Positions 7,414-14,423 of a DNA stretch of 16,901 nucleotides are shown here, piece after piece; position 1 is the first letter of the stretch, and the number at the start of each line of letters is the position of its first letter. The stretch is from Dehalococcoidales bacterium (GTDB lineage Bacteria > Chloroflexota > Dehalococcoidia > Dehalococcoidales > UBA2162). Both the position numbers and the translations under genes were made by a program. The notes beneath the pieces are model-generated. The model was not told the DNA's origin. It was given only the letters and a program-made list of their open reading frames with translations, and did not search any database. The stretch covers positions 1 to 16,901 of the forward strand of contig JAFGCW010000007.1 of the NCBI GenBank assembly GCA_016932435.1, read 5' to 3'.

Positions 7414-8859
7414 TTATTTGTCCTCTTCTTTGATACCGGCGAGTTTCTTAGCGAATTTCTTCTTTTCTTCCATATTGGAGTTATTAAGAATGGTCATACG
7501 GTGTGTTTCCGGTGAACCGGCACCGTGTATGTTGGAGACGATGTCACGGCTTTCGAAGGCGAGTTTCTCTATAAGCCTGAATATACGTACTCTGTCCTCG
7601 GTAGAAACGCCATCCACGCCCTTGAGGTATTTATGCAGGAGAGGTCCGATATCCGGATTATCGAAATCTTTCTGAGAGGGGATACCGGTTACCATACCAC
7701 CAGCGATCTCTATCATCAGGCGGATGACTTCGGCCAGTTCTTTCCCTTCATAAAGCTTGGATGTATTGGAGAGTACCGGATCTACGGTATAAATACCGGA
7801 AGGAGTTTTGGTCGATTCGACAGAAGCTGCAATTGAACAGCCGTATATCGCTTCCGTGACCTTAAGCATTTCGGCATATTTGGTATTGAGATGGGACACT
7901 TTGGGAAGGCCGTTGTAGTCGGCTGCGGTTGCAGCAGCTCCGATAAGAATGTCACCGACGCCACATTTACAGCCGCCGTGCGAATGGCGATGGTAGTTGC
8001 CGAAATTCCTTACCATATTACCTGCAAATTCGTATTCACCATCAAGGAATACGTACTTCCAGGGGATAAACACATCGTTAAAGAGTACCATCGGGGTGAA
8101 TTTACTGAACTCGATATTACCGAGGTCACAGCCTTCCATTGGCCTGGATTCAAGGGTACCTCTTCCGTACACGTGGATAACGCCTTCAGCATCGGCCGGG
8201 AACGCGAAGCAGACTGCGTAATCCTTGTCAGCTTCTCTCATTTCCCTTGTCGGAACTACAATTCCCCAATGGGCGCACATAGAACCGGTCTGTTGTATCT
8301 TGGCACCTCTGACGACTATGCCATCATTGTTTCTGTCGACGACATGGAGGTACATATCAGGGTCAGACTGCTCGGAAGGTCTCTTTGATCGGTCTCCCTT
8401 GACATCGGTGACACCGCTGAAGAGGACATAATCATGCTTCTGCATAAATTTTATGAAATCGATCAACCGTGCCCAGTACTCGGTGCCGTATTTCTGGTCA
8501 CAGTTATACACCTCGATACCGACGGAGCTCAGGGCATCCATGCCGGTACAGCGCATGTAGCAGCCACCGATATTATGGGAAAGGTACTTGAGCATCCTGA
8601 CCTTCGCAATAAGATCATCAGAGCTTTCGTAGAAATTAAGGAAACGGCTGACTTCTTCATCTATCAGACCTGATTTCGTTATGAGGTATTCTCTTCCTTC
8701 GGGGTCGTTCTCAAGTTCATACGTCTTGGCAACCGAAGCCGTCATATGGCTGATAAGCGGGTGCTCGTGGACGTTCTCGACCTTTTGACCGAGGATATAA
8801 GCGGTGTGGTGAAGATCTTTCAGGGATTCATAATATTGCTCTTTTGTCATTATACCCAC
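7414..8859 (-). CDS. 4-hydroxybutyryl-CoA dehydratase/vinylacetyl-CoA isomerase-like flavoenzyme
   Basis: The family uses FAD and a [4Fe-4S] cluster for radical dehydration of 4-hydroxybutyryl-CoA to crotonyl-CoA, and belongs to the 4-hydroxyphenylacetate 3-hydroxylase fold. The 481-residue length matches the Clostridium aminobutyricum enzyme (about 484). The cluster ligands are all present: C100 and C104 in GGCYMRCTG, H290, and C297 followed by K298 in GGCKCG. T191 (in QQTG) and E451 (in GAGSPE) also match. Two pocket residues differ: M102 where the Clostridium enzyme has Gln101, and H294 where it has Tyr296 (numbers recalled from the literature). A different substrate is therefore possible. 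GTG 8857-8859 is the likely start, 9 nt after AGGAGG. It is divergent from the acyl-CoA synthetase genes. Confidence 0.88.
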   Translation of the reverse strand: MGIMTKEQYYESLKDLHHTAYILGQKVENVHEHPLISHMTASVAKTYELENDPEGREYLITKSGLIDEEVSRFLNFYESSDDLIAKVRMLKYLSHNIGGCYMRCTGMDALSSVGIEVYNCDQKYGTEYWARLIDFIKFMQKHDYVLFSGVTDVKGDRSKRPSEQSDPDMYLHVVDRNNDGIVVRGAKIQQTGSMCAHWGIVVPTREMREADKDYAVCFAFPADAEGVIHVYGRGTLESRPMEGCDLGNIEFSKFTPMVLFNDVFIPWKYVFLDGEYEFAGNMVRNFGNYHRHSHGGCKCGVGDILIGAAATAADYNGLPKVSHLNTKYAEMLKVTEAIYGCSIAASVESTKTPSGIYTVDPVLSNTSKLYEGKELAEVIRLMIEIAGGMVTGIPSQKDFDNPDIGPLLHKYLKGVDGVSTEDRVRIFRLIEKLAFESRDIVSNIHGAGSPETHRMTILNNSNMEEKKKFAKKLAGIKEEDK

Positions 8860-8919
8860 AGTAAACCACCTCCTGTTAATGTATGGGTGAGGGACGTATT
8901 CTGGGATGAATACTGGTAT

Positions 8920-8949
8920 ATTCTAGCATTTTTATCTGAGTTTTGGCAA
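8920..8949 (-). promoter_or_regulatory. Promoter of the dehydratase-like gene
   Basis: On the minus strand TTGCCA (8944-8949) and TAGAAT (8920-8925) are 18 bp apart. The -10 box is preceded by TGC, an extended -10 motif. The transcript would begin near 8913 and carry AGGAGG before the GTG start. Confidence 0.55.
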
Positions 8950-8953
8950 ACAG

Positions 8954-8971
8954 GCGGTAATCATTTACCGC
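8954..8971. promoter_or_regulatory. 18-bp palindromic operator candidate
   Basis: GCGGTAA and TTACCGC form perfect 7-bp arms around TCAT. The site sits 4 bp upstream of the -35 box of the dehydratase promoter and 6 bp upstream of the -35 box of the synthetase promoter. One dimeric regulator bound here could control both directions. No regulator gene lies next to it, so the protein is unknown. Confidence 0.5.
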
Positions 8972-8977
8972 ATTATA

Positions 8978-9007
8978 TTGACGGATAATCGGTCTGTGGT
9001 GTATTCT
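8978..9007 (+). promoter_or_regulatory. Promoter of the acyl-CoA synthetase operon
   Basis: TTGACG (8978-8983) and TATTCT (9002-9007) are 18 bp apart. Transcription would begin near 9014, only about 8 nt before the ATG at 9022. This fits the absence of a ribosome binding site there and suggests a nearly leaderless message. Confidence 0.5.
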
Positions 9008-9021
9008 GAAAATCAGCGATT

Positions 9022-10164
9022 ATGAAATTATATGAATACGAAGGCGTAGAGTTATTTAAACAGGGCGGCATTCCCGTACCGGATTTTGCGGTGGTCACCA
9101 CAGCAGGAGAAGCAAAGGAGAAAGCCGAGACAATCGGAGTCCCTGTAATTATCAAGGCGCAGGTTCTGACCGGCGGAAGGTATCTGGCCGGTGGTGTCAA
9201 GACGGTCAATTCACTGGACAGGGTAGAGGAGACCGCAGGAAGAATACTTGCTTCGAAAATTCGAGGATTGCCTGTTAATAAAGTGATGATTGCGGCTAAT
9301 GTCGATGTAGCGAGAGAATATTACTGCAGCATCACTATCGATGATTACCACGGCACACCGATGGCCATATTCAGCGCCGAGGGCGGCGTGGATATCAACC
9401 AGATAGCGCAGGAGAAAGAAGAAGCAGTCGTCCAGAGAGCCGTGCCCATCAGCAGAGGACTTGAACTGGGAGATGCGAGGAGGATGTGTCGACAGGTCGG
9501 GCTGAAGGGGAAAGACCTGAATGAAATTCCCGGAATTTTAGTGAAACTGTACCAGGTATTCAGGAATAACGACGCTATCCTGGCGGAAATCAATCCGCTG
9601 GTTAAGACTAAAAAAGGTAAATACGTCGCTCTGGACTCAAAAGTAGAGTTGGATGATTCAGGTCTGTACAGGCATACTGACCTGGGTTTCGACCAGATAG
9701 AGAGAATTACCAATCCACTCGAGAAAGCAGGGCGTGAAATTGGCGTAAGTTACCTGGAACTGGATGGTGATATCGCCATAATCGCCAGCGGCGCCGGACT
9801 GGGAATGGCGTCGATGGATATTATCAGCAAGAGAATGAGTGCGGCCAATTTCCTTGAAACCGGAGGAGCTATCACCGAAGAACTTTTGTACAAAGTCATG
9901 GACCTGGTCTTTCAAAAAGAAGGGATTCGGGGACTCTTTATCAACGTGTATGGCGGAATAAATCCGATCCACGAAGGCGCGAAAGGTGTTGTCCGATATC
10001 TGAAAGACCACAATATTACTATACCGGTAGTAGCGAAAGCACTGGGTAATCACCAGGAAGAGACATGGGAGATATTCAAGGCAAACGGGGTACACGTGAC
10101 CTCTGGTGTGTCTACCGAAGAAGGAGTAGAAATGCTTGCCGAACTGCTGGAGGGTACAAGATGA
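9022..10164 (+). CDS. ADP-forming acyl-CoA synthetase, beta subunit (succinyl-CoA synthetase-like)
   Basis: The beta subunit binds nucleotide and carries out the phosphate step of acid + CoA + ATP = acyl-CoA + ADP + Pi. The 380-residue protein has the ATP-grasp domain (about 1-235) and the C-terminal ligase/flavodoxin-like domain (about 245-375). Visible motifs are FSAEGGVDI, EINPLV with the later LDSKVELDD acidic patch, GAGLGMASMDII, NFLETGG and NVYGGINP. The glycine loop reads G51-G-R-Y-L-A-G-G where classical succinyl-CoA synthetases have GGRGKAGG. That loop touches the nucleotide, so this looks like a paralogue with another substrate or nucleotide preference. No ribosome site precedes the ATG. 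Its end overlaps the alpha subunit by 4 bases (ATGA). Confidence 0.88.
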   Translation: MKLYEYEGVELFKQGGIPVPDFAVVTTAGEAKEKAETIGVPVIIKAQVLTGGRYLAGGVKTVNSLDRVEETAGRILASKIRGLPVNKVMIAANVDVAREYYCSITIDDYHGTPMAIFSAEGGVDINQIAQEKEEAVVQRAVPISRGLELGDARRMCRQVGLKGKDLNEIPGILVKLYQVFRNNDAILAEINPLVKTKKGKYVALDSKVELDDSGLYRHTDLGFDQIERITNPLEKAGREIGVSYLELDGDIAIIASGAGLGMASMDIISKRMSAANFLETGGAITEELLYKVMDLVFQKEGIRGLFINVYGGINPIHEGAKGVVRYLKDHNITIPVVAKALGNHQEETWEIFKANGVHVTSGVSTEEGVEMLAELLEGTR

Positions 10165-11039
10165 GCATTCTGCTGAACAAGGACACACGAGTACTGGTAC
10201 AGGGAATAACAGGACGAATCGGCAGTGTGCAGACTCAGTGGATGCTGGACTATGGGACGAATATTGTCGCCGGTGTAACTCCCGGTAAAGGCGGCGAAAA
10301 AGTCGAAGGCGTACCCGTATTCAACACCGTTCAAGAGGCGGTCAATGAGACAGGAGCGGAAGCTGTGGTGTTCTTCGTCCCGGCGGCTGCAATTAAGAAT
10401 GCCGTTATCGAGAATATTGACGCAGGGATGAAACTGCTCGCAGTGGTTACAGAGAACGTGCCGATACATGATGCTATGGAGATAAGAGAATATGCCCGTG
10501 GCAGAGATGTCACCATAATAGGTCCGACCACTCCTGGAATAATCACTGTAGGTGAAGCCAAGATAGGTATTATGCCGGCGAATATGTTTACTCCCGGCCG
10601 AATCGGAATTATCTCGAGAAGCGGCACGCTTTCTTATGAGACGAGTGTCAACCTATCCACGGCAGGTTATGGTCAGAGTACCGTTATAGGTATGGGTGCT
10701 GATCCGGTGGTATTCACCAATATGCCGGACCTCCTGAGACTTTTTGAAAGAGATCCTGATACGGATTTAGTCGTGATAGTTGGTGAAGTAGGCGGAATTC
10801 AGGAAGAAAGGGCTGCCGACTATATTGACCGGTGGGTAACGAAACCGGTTGTCGCTTACATCGCGGGACTTAACGCTCCCCAGGAGAAGAAGATGGGGCA
10901 TGCCGGGGCGATTATCAGGGGTGACGGCAAAGGGACGCCGCAGAGTAAGATAGCAGCTCTGACCGAGGTGGGCGTGGATATAGCCAGGTACCCGGCCCAG
11001 GTTATTGATCTAGTCAGGCAACATATCGATCCGGATTAA
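10161..11039 (+). CDS. ADP-forming acyl-CoA synthetase, alpha subunit (succinyl-CoA synthetase-like)
   Basis: The alpha subunit binds CoA and carries the transient phospho-histidine. The 292-residue product has an N-terminal CoA-binding Rossmann domain with GITGRIGS (15-22) and the GVTPGKGG loop, and a C-terminal ligase domain. The phospho-histidine is H247 in KKMGHAGAII, matching E. coli His246. The segment GPTTPGIIT replaces the usual GPNCPGIIT, so the Asn and Cys near the CoA site are changed. The start at 10161 overlaps the beta subunit's stop and has GGAGGG 6 nt upstream, showing tight coupling; a longer in-frame start at 10065 would lie wholly inside the beta gene and is unlikely. It ends 82 bp before the tRNA gene. 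Confidence 0.9.
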   Translation: MSILLNKDTRVLVQGITGRIGSVQTQWMLDYGTNIVAGVTPGKGGEKVEGVPVFNTVQEAVNETGAEAVVFFVPAAAIKNAVIENIDAGMKLLAVVTENVPIHDAMEIREYARGRDVTIIGPTTPGIITVGEAKIGIMPANMFTPGRIGIISRSGTLSYETSVNLSTAGYGQSTVIGMGADPVVFTNMPDLLRLFERDPDTDLVVIVGEVGGIQEERAADYIDRWVTKPVVAYIAGLNAPQEKKMGHAGAIIRGDGKGTPQSKIAALTEVGVDIARYPAQVIDLVRQHIDPD

Positions 11040-11104
11040 TACTTCACGAAGATTATTTACCTGTTCTTACTAAATATCCCCGTGTAATAATATTATTTTA
11101 CTGT

Positions 11105-11110
11105 TATAAT
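11105..11110 (+). promoter_or_regulatory. -10 box of the tRNA-Ala gene
   Basis: A perfect TATAAT lies 11 bp before the mature tRNA 5' end, so transcription would begin about 5 nt ahead of it. The -35 position has only a weak match (GTGTAA at 11082-11087, 17 bp spacing). Confidence 0.5.
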
Positions 11111-11121
11111 ACTATGCGTAT

Positions 11122-11197
11122 GGGGCTGTAGCTCAGCCGGGAGAGCGCCTCCTTTGCAAGGAGGAAGTCAGGGGTTCGAGTCCCCTCAGCTCCACCA
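11122..11197 (+). tRNA. tRNA-Ala (anticodon UGC)
   Basis: The 76-nt sequence folds as a complete cloverleaf. The acceptor stem GGGGCTG pairs with CAGCTCC and contains the G3-U70 pair that identifies alanine tRNAs. The D arm is GCTC/GAGC, the anticodon stem CCTCC/GGAGG encloses TTTGCAA (anticodon TGC), and the T arm is AGGGG/CCCCT around TTCGAGT. The CCA end is encoded. An integrase gene converges on its 3' end, so the tRNA is the likely integration target and was left intact by the insertion. Confidence 0.97.
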
Positions 11198-11210
11198 AAA
11201 ATCGAGACTA

Positions 11211-11247
11211 AAAAAAGCGTTGTGTGAAGTATTGCACAACGCCTTTT
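11211..11247. terminator. Bidirectional terminator between tRNA and integrase
   Basis: GCGTTGTG (11217-11224) pairs perfectly with CACAACGC (11235-11242) around a 10-nt loop. The stem is flanked by AAAAAA before and CTTTT after, so it can end the tRNA transcript in one direction and the integrase transcript in the other. Confidence 0.8.
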
Positions 11248-11252
11248 CTGTT

Positions 11253-11272
11253 TTTGCTAACATTTTGCTAAC
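11253..11272. repeat. Two phased TTTGCTAAC repeats, possible integrase arm sites
   Basis: TTTGCTAAC occurs at 11253-11261 and again at 11264-11272. The period is 11 bp, about one helical turn, so both copies face the same side of the DNA. They lie 55 bp from the tRNA and overlap the integrase stop codon. Arm-type sites of tyrosine integrases are short direct repeats in this position. Confidence 0.45.
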
Positions 11273-12434
11273 CGGCTGTTTCTTTTATAGGTTTTTCCAC
11301 CTTACTAATGAAGATATCATCAAACCTGTTTGCTGCTGCTTCTTGAATACCAGGTGTAACATGGCTGTATAGGTCAAGAGTTAGCCGGATAGAACTATGA
11401 CCTAATCGTTCTTGGACTACTTTCGGATGAACGCCTTGTTTCAACATGAGGGAAGCGTGAGTATGGCGGGTATCGTGTAGCCTTATACCAAGTAAGCCAC
11501 ATTTTCGAGTTAATTTCTCCCAGGCATGAGTTACGGAATTTGGTAATAACGGAGAACCATCAGCATGACAAAATACCAGTCTATCCTCGTTCAATATAGT
11601 ACCAAATTGTTCGTTCAATTCTACCTGTTTCGCTTTGTGTTCACGTAACATGCTAACGGTTGAAGGGGATAGAGCTATCATGCGTTTACTACCGGCTGTT
11701 TTCAGGTCACAAACTTGTATTCTTTCCTCTGGTTTATTTGAATGGATATATACAAGATTCCGTGTAAGGCTAATTGTACATAGGTCTAAATCGATATCGC
11801 ACCACCTGAGAGCTAAAAGTTCCCCTCTTCTCATTCCGGTAAACAATGCCAGGAAAAAAATCGAATAATATTCGGTATCTCTAGCATATTCAAGTAAAAG
11901 GTGGACTTCCGATTCACTCAAGGATTTCATTTGTCTTCGAGGTACTTTAGGTTTATCAACATAATCACTTACATTCCGGTATAAAAGGTTAGTTCTTACA
12001 GCATCTTTCAGCGCCTTGTGAAGTATTCTGTGAATGATTTGTACGGTTACATTACTAAGTCCGGAATCTATCTTCTTGGAGTACAGTTTCTGCAAGTGTT
12101 GAGTCTTTAGTTCAGACAATGGAATATTACCGATTATAGGAATAATATGTTTATCAATCAGGTACAGGTATAGTTCGGACGTTTTCTGTGCAAGGTTCTG
12201 CCTGTAATCACTTAACCATGAATGAAGGTACTCAGATACAGTCTGCTTCTCCGGTTTTACGAAAGTTCCAGTATCAAACTGAATGAGAAGCTCTGAGAGC
12301 CGTTTCTCGGCATCTTTTTTATTCCCTTTAACGCTTACCCACTGCTGTAATCGTTTGTTAGTAACTGGATCACGTCCTAGACTCAATACGATGGTATAGG
12401 AATTCTTGCTTCTTTTTACGATATGTCCTCTCAT
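11268..12434 (-). CDS. int: Site-specific tyrosine recombinase (element integrase)
   Basis: This enzyme inserts and excises the element. The 388-residue protein has an N-terminal arm-binding domain (about 1-55), a SAM-like core-binding domain (about 62-155) and the catalytic domain (about 170-370). All active residues are visible: R202 in TGMRRGE, K245, H320 and R323 in LHDTRHTH, H346 in RLGHSS and nucleophile Y356 in LDLYSH. Length and order match Tn916/phage-type integrases. The ATG at 12432-12434 has AAAGGAGG about 9 nt upstream, inside the end of the preceding gene, only 4 bp away, so the two are one operon. It converges on tRNA-Ala, the expected arrangement for tRNA-targeting elements. 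Confidence 0.96.
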   Translation of the reverse strand: MRGHIVKRSKNSYTIVLSLGRDPVTNKRLQQWVSVKGNKKDAEKRLSELLIQFDTGTFVKPEKQTVSEYLHSWLSDYRQNLAQKTSELYLYLIDKHIIPIIGNIPLSELKTQHLQKLYSKKIDSGLSNVTVQIIHRILHKALKDAVRTNLLYRNVSDYVDKPKVPRRQMKSLSESEVHLLLEYARDTEYYSIFFLALFTGMRRGELLALRWCDIDLDLCTISLTRNLVYIHSNKPEERIQVCDLKTAGSKRMIALSPSTVSMLREHKAKQVELNEQFGTILNEDRLVFCHADGSPLLPNSVTHAWEKLTRKCGLLGIRLHDTRHTHASLMLKQGVHPKVVQERLGHSSIRLTLDLYSHVTPGIQEAAANRFDDIFISKVEKPIKETAG

Positions 12435-12438
12435 TAAC

Positions 12439-13038
12439 CTAATCCTCCTTTGGATTTAATGATTCAGGTTTATTATGTTCAAGCCATTCATTGTAGATAC
12501 TCTCAAATCCTGCTGCTTTAATCTCTTTTTTGTTGAGTGCAATACCGATATTAACCGGTGGCAAGCCTGCAAATAATCGATCGATATCAAATGTTTCAAA
12601 ATCCCTCTTTATTATCTCGTGTAGTTTCTCAGTCTCAGAATATGCTTGTACCCAAATTATTAGCCAATCATCTGGCTCATTAAAACCTGATAGCCTAGCT
12701 GCCCACTTAGCTTGTCGTATTGTTAGTTGCTCATTACGATCCTGTAACTGTTTCCAAATAGAGAATACTCTTGGCAGCACATCTGGTGCGATAGGATAAT
12801 CATCCAGTGTAGCCATGCTCCAGGCTTTATCTTGAATACTAGCCGGACGATTACGAGCCTCAGATATCTTTTTAATCAGAGTTTCATCTGTAGGAGCACG
12901 TAATCCCATGACATCTTCAATATGATTTGACATCTCAACTGCCAGTTGTTCACGAGTCTTATCCTGATTCTCGGGATCATGCACATACTGTTGGATATAT
13001 AACTCAATTGTAGTGTTTCTTTTCCTACCTCTTGCCAT
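12439..13038 (-). CDS. Unknown element protein upstream of the integrase
   Basis: I do not recognise this 199-residue soluble protein. The N-terminus is basic (MARGRKR) and followed by predicted helices. The middle contains a Trp-rich helical segment (LTIRQAKWAARLSGF, then DWLIIWVQAYSETEKLHEI), and there are no cysteines or membrane segments. A mostly helical protein with a basic head could bind DNA, for example as an integrase accessory factor, but no clear helix-turn-helix is seen. It is co-transcribed with int (4-bp gap) and divergent from the XRE regulator, so it is probably part of the integration/maintenance module. The ATG at 13036-13038 has AAAAGGA about 10 nt upstream. Confidence 0.7.
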   Translation of the reverse strand: MARGRKRNTTIELYIQQYVHDPENQDKTREQLAVEMSNHIEDVMGLRAPTDETLIKKISEARNRPASIQDKAWSMATLDDYPIAPDVLPRVFSIWKQLQDRNEQLTIRQAKWAARLSGFNEPDDWLIIWVQAYSETEKLHEIIKRDFETFDIDRLFAGLPPVNIGIALNKKEIKAAGFESIYNEWLEHNKPESLNPKED

Positions 13039-13110
13039 AATTTCTAGTCCTTTTTTAATAAATTCTTTTTACTTCATGTGTTTTGTGTGTAAAAATTCTT
13101 ATTTAATTCC

Positions 13111-13140
13111 TTCACGCATATTAAATCTTCATGCTACACT
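13111..13140 (+). promoter_or_regulatory. Candidate promoter of the replication operon
   Basis: TTCACG (13111-13116) and TACACT (13135-13140) are 18 bp apart and point into the regulator gene. The 155-bp divergent gap also holds two direct copies of CTTCATG (13072-13078 and 13127-13133), the second just before the -10 box. A repressor such as the XRE protein could act there. The boxes are only moderate matches. Confidence 0.35.
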
Positions 13141-13193
13141 AGTTATATAAATCATAAACCCAAATCCAAGAGATGTCAAGAGGAGTGATAAAA

Positions 13194-13400
13194 ATGGAAA
13201 ACAGGATTCGAGAGTTCAGAGAAAAAGCTGGTCTAAGCCAAGTAGAACTTGCTCGAAGGGCTAAAGTTGCCTCTACCAATTTAAGCAGCATAGAACGAGG
13301 TCAACTAATGGCATGGCCTAAACTCAGGAGAAGATTAGCCAGAGCTTTGAAGGTTGCTGAAGCTGATTTATTTCCTGTCGAGGTGGGTAATGGAGAATAA
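13194..13400 (+). CDS. XRE/Cro-CI family transcriptional regulator
   Basis: This 68-residue protein is essentially one helix-turn-helix of the lambda-repressor type: IREFREKAGLSQ, VELARRAKVAST as the first turn, then NLSSIERGQL as recognition region, and a last helix with LARALKVAEADLF. It has no second domain, so it is a small Cro-like switch protein. I start it at ATG 13194-13196, which has AGAGGAG 8 nt upstream; an in-frame ATG at 13173 would swallow that site. It is first in the plus-strand operon, divergent from the integrase operon, so it probably controls the choice between maintenance and excision/replication. Its end overlaps the next gene by 11 bases. Confidence 0.88.
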   Translation: MENRIREFREKAGLSQVELARRAKVASTNLSSIERGQLMAWPKLRRRLARALKVAEADLFPVEVGNGE

Positions 13401-13569
13401 CAAACTCACTTATTCAGTACAGGAAGCGAGTAGACTCTTAGGACTCAGTAAGAACTCAACATACCAGGCTTGCTTGTCCGGTCAGATACCATGCCTGAGA
13501 ATCGGTAAGAGAATTTTGATACCGATAGTTAAACTAGATCGGATGCTTAACGAGGGTGAAGAGGAATGA
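13390..13569 (+). CDS. Excisionase-like helix-turn-helix protein
   Basis: The 59-residue protein matches the MerR-like 'excisionase family' DNA-binding domain: YSVQEASRLLGLSKNSTY, then ACLSGQIPCLRIGKRILIP and a short acidic tail. Such proteins either direct integrase toward excision or act as small regulators. The ATG at 13390-13392 lies inside the end of the XRE gene and has GAGGTGGG just ahead; a longer in-frame start at 13354 is less likely. Its stop overlaps the primase start as ATGA. Location between the regulator and the replication genes, in an element with a tyrosine integrase, supports excisionase, but the role is inferred from family and context. Confidence 0.8.
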   Translation: MENNKLTYSVQEASRLLGLSKNSTYQACLSGQIPCLRIGKRILIPIVKLDRMLNEGEEE

Positions 13570-14423
13570 CAGGTTCTACTACTATCAATCACACGTATGC
13601 TATTCGATATGCCAAAGCCGGATTTCCGGTATTCCCCTGCTGCTGGCCTGATCCTACCAAAGATTACGCTTGCGGGTGTGGACGTGGACACAAAGGACGT
13701 GATATCGGTAAAGTACCTCTTACTAAGAACGGTCTCAAGGATGCTACTACAAATATTGAACTGATAGACAGATGGTGGACTCGTCATCCTGTATCTAATG
13801 TAGGACTAGCAATTCCCGATGGGTACTTTGTACTAGATGTCGATATCGAGCATAGCGGATATGAGAGCCTGGAGAAGCTACAGGAGATTACAGTCGAGTT
13901 ACCGAAAACATTGCTCATAACGACCGGTAGTGGTGGCTCTCATTATTGGTATAAAACCGATGTACCAATACGGAATACTGCCAGGTTAGCCGGACTAGAC
14001 GGGCTTGATATTCGAGGTATTGGCGGGTATGTAATTGCTCCACCATCCATGCACCGAAGCGGTGAACAATACATGAAGTCTCCGGTTTGGCCTGGACCGA
14101 TTACTAAAGCTCCGAAAGAACTCATAAACCTTTGTACTCAGAAACAAAGCCAGGTACAACCATATAGTAATAACGATACTCTAAAAGGGATATTTACCGA
14201 AGGCAGCCGGAATCAATCTCTTGCTTCATTGGCTGGTAGTCTCAGAGCTAAAGGACTGCCAGAATCTACCATCGAGATCAGCCTGCTCGAAGTCAACAGG
14301 ACGCAGTGCCAGCCACCTTTATCGGATACCGAAGTAAAGCGAATAGCTCAGAGCTACGGGAGATATCCAGCAGGATCGACTCAGAGTACATCAGGCTGGA
14401 AAAGAGAGGGTCTCATAATATGA
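13566..14423 (+). CDS. Primase-polymerase (Prim-Pol) with PriCT-1 domain
   Basis: This protein would lay primers, and may extend them, at the element's origin. The 285-residue protein has an N-terminal Prim-Pol domain (about 10-190): WWTRHPVSNVGLAI, then the metal-binding DVD at 91-93, H116 in GSGGSHYWY, and D138 in the LDIRGIGGYVIAPPS segment. A PriCT-1-like helical domain follows (about 197-257). A cysteine-rich insert (C25, C26, C36, C38, H42) precedes the catalytic core and may form a zinc site. No helicase domain is fused; that part is the next gene, whose start overlaps this stop (ATGA). The four-gene overlap chain shows one translationally coupled operon. Confidence 0.9.
   Translation: MTGSTTINHTYAIRYAKAGFPVFPCCWPDPTKDYACGCGRGHKGRDIGKVPLTKNGLKDATTNIELIDRWWTRHPVSNVGLAIPDGYFVLDVDIEHSGYESLEKLQEITVELPKTLLITTGSGGSHYWYKTDVPIRNTARLAGLDGLDIRGIGGYVIAPPSMHRSGEQYMKSPVWPGPITKAPKELINLCTQKQSQVQPYSNNDTLKGIFTEGSRNQSLASLAGSLRAKGLPESTIEISLLEVNRTQCQPPLSDTEVKRIAQSYGRYPAGSTQSTSGWKREGLII

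Noticed and set aside
7891..8388. Long plus-strand open frame (165 codons) opposite the dehydratase gene
   Set aside because: It lies wholly antisense to a clearly recognised enzyme whose motifs run through this stretch; it is a by-product of codon bias.
9658..10188. Long minus-strand open frame opposite the synthetase beta gene
   Set aside because: It is fully antisense to conserved ligase motifs and has no ribosome site or recognisable domain.
11154..11372. Plus-strand frame starting inside the tRNA gene
   Set aside because: It overlaps the tRNA, the terminator hairpin and the integrase C-terminus, so it cannot be a sensible gene.
14035..14046. GCTCCACCA-like match to the tRNA 3' end as a second attachment site
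   Set aside because: Only about 8 bases match and it lies inside the primase coding sequence; a real attachment repeat should be longer and at the element border.
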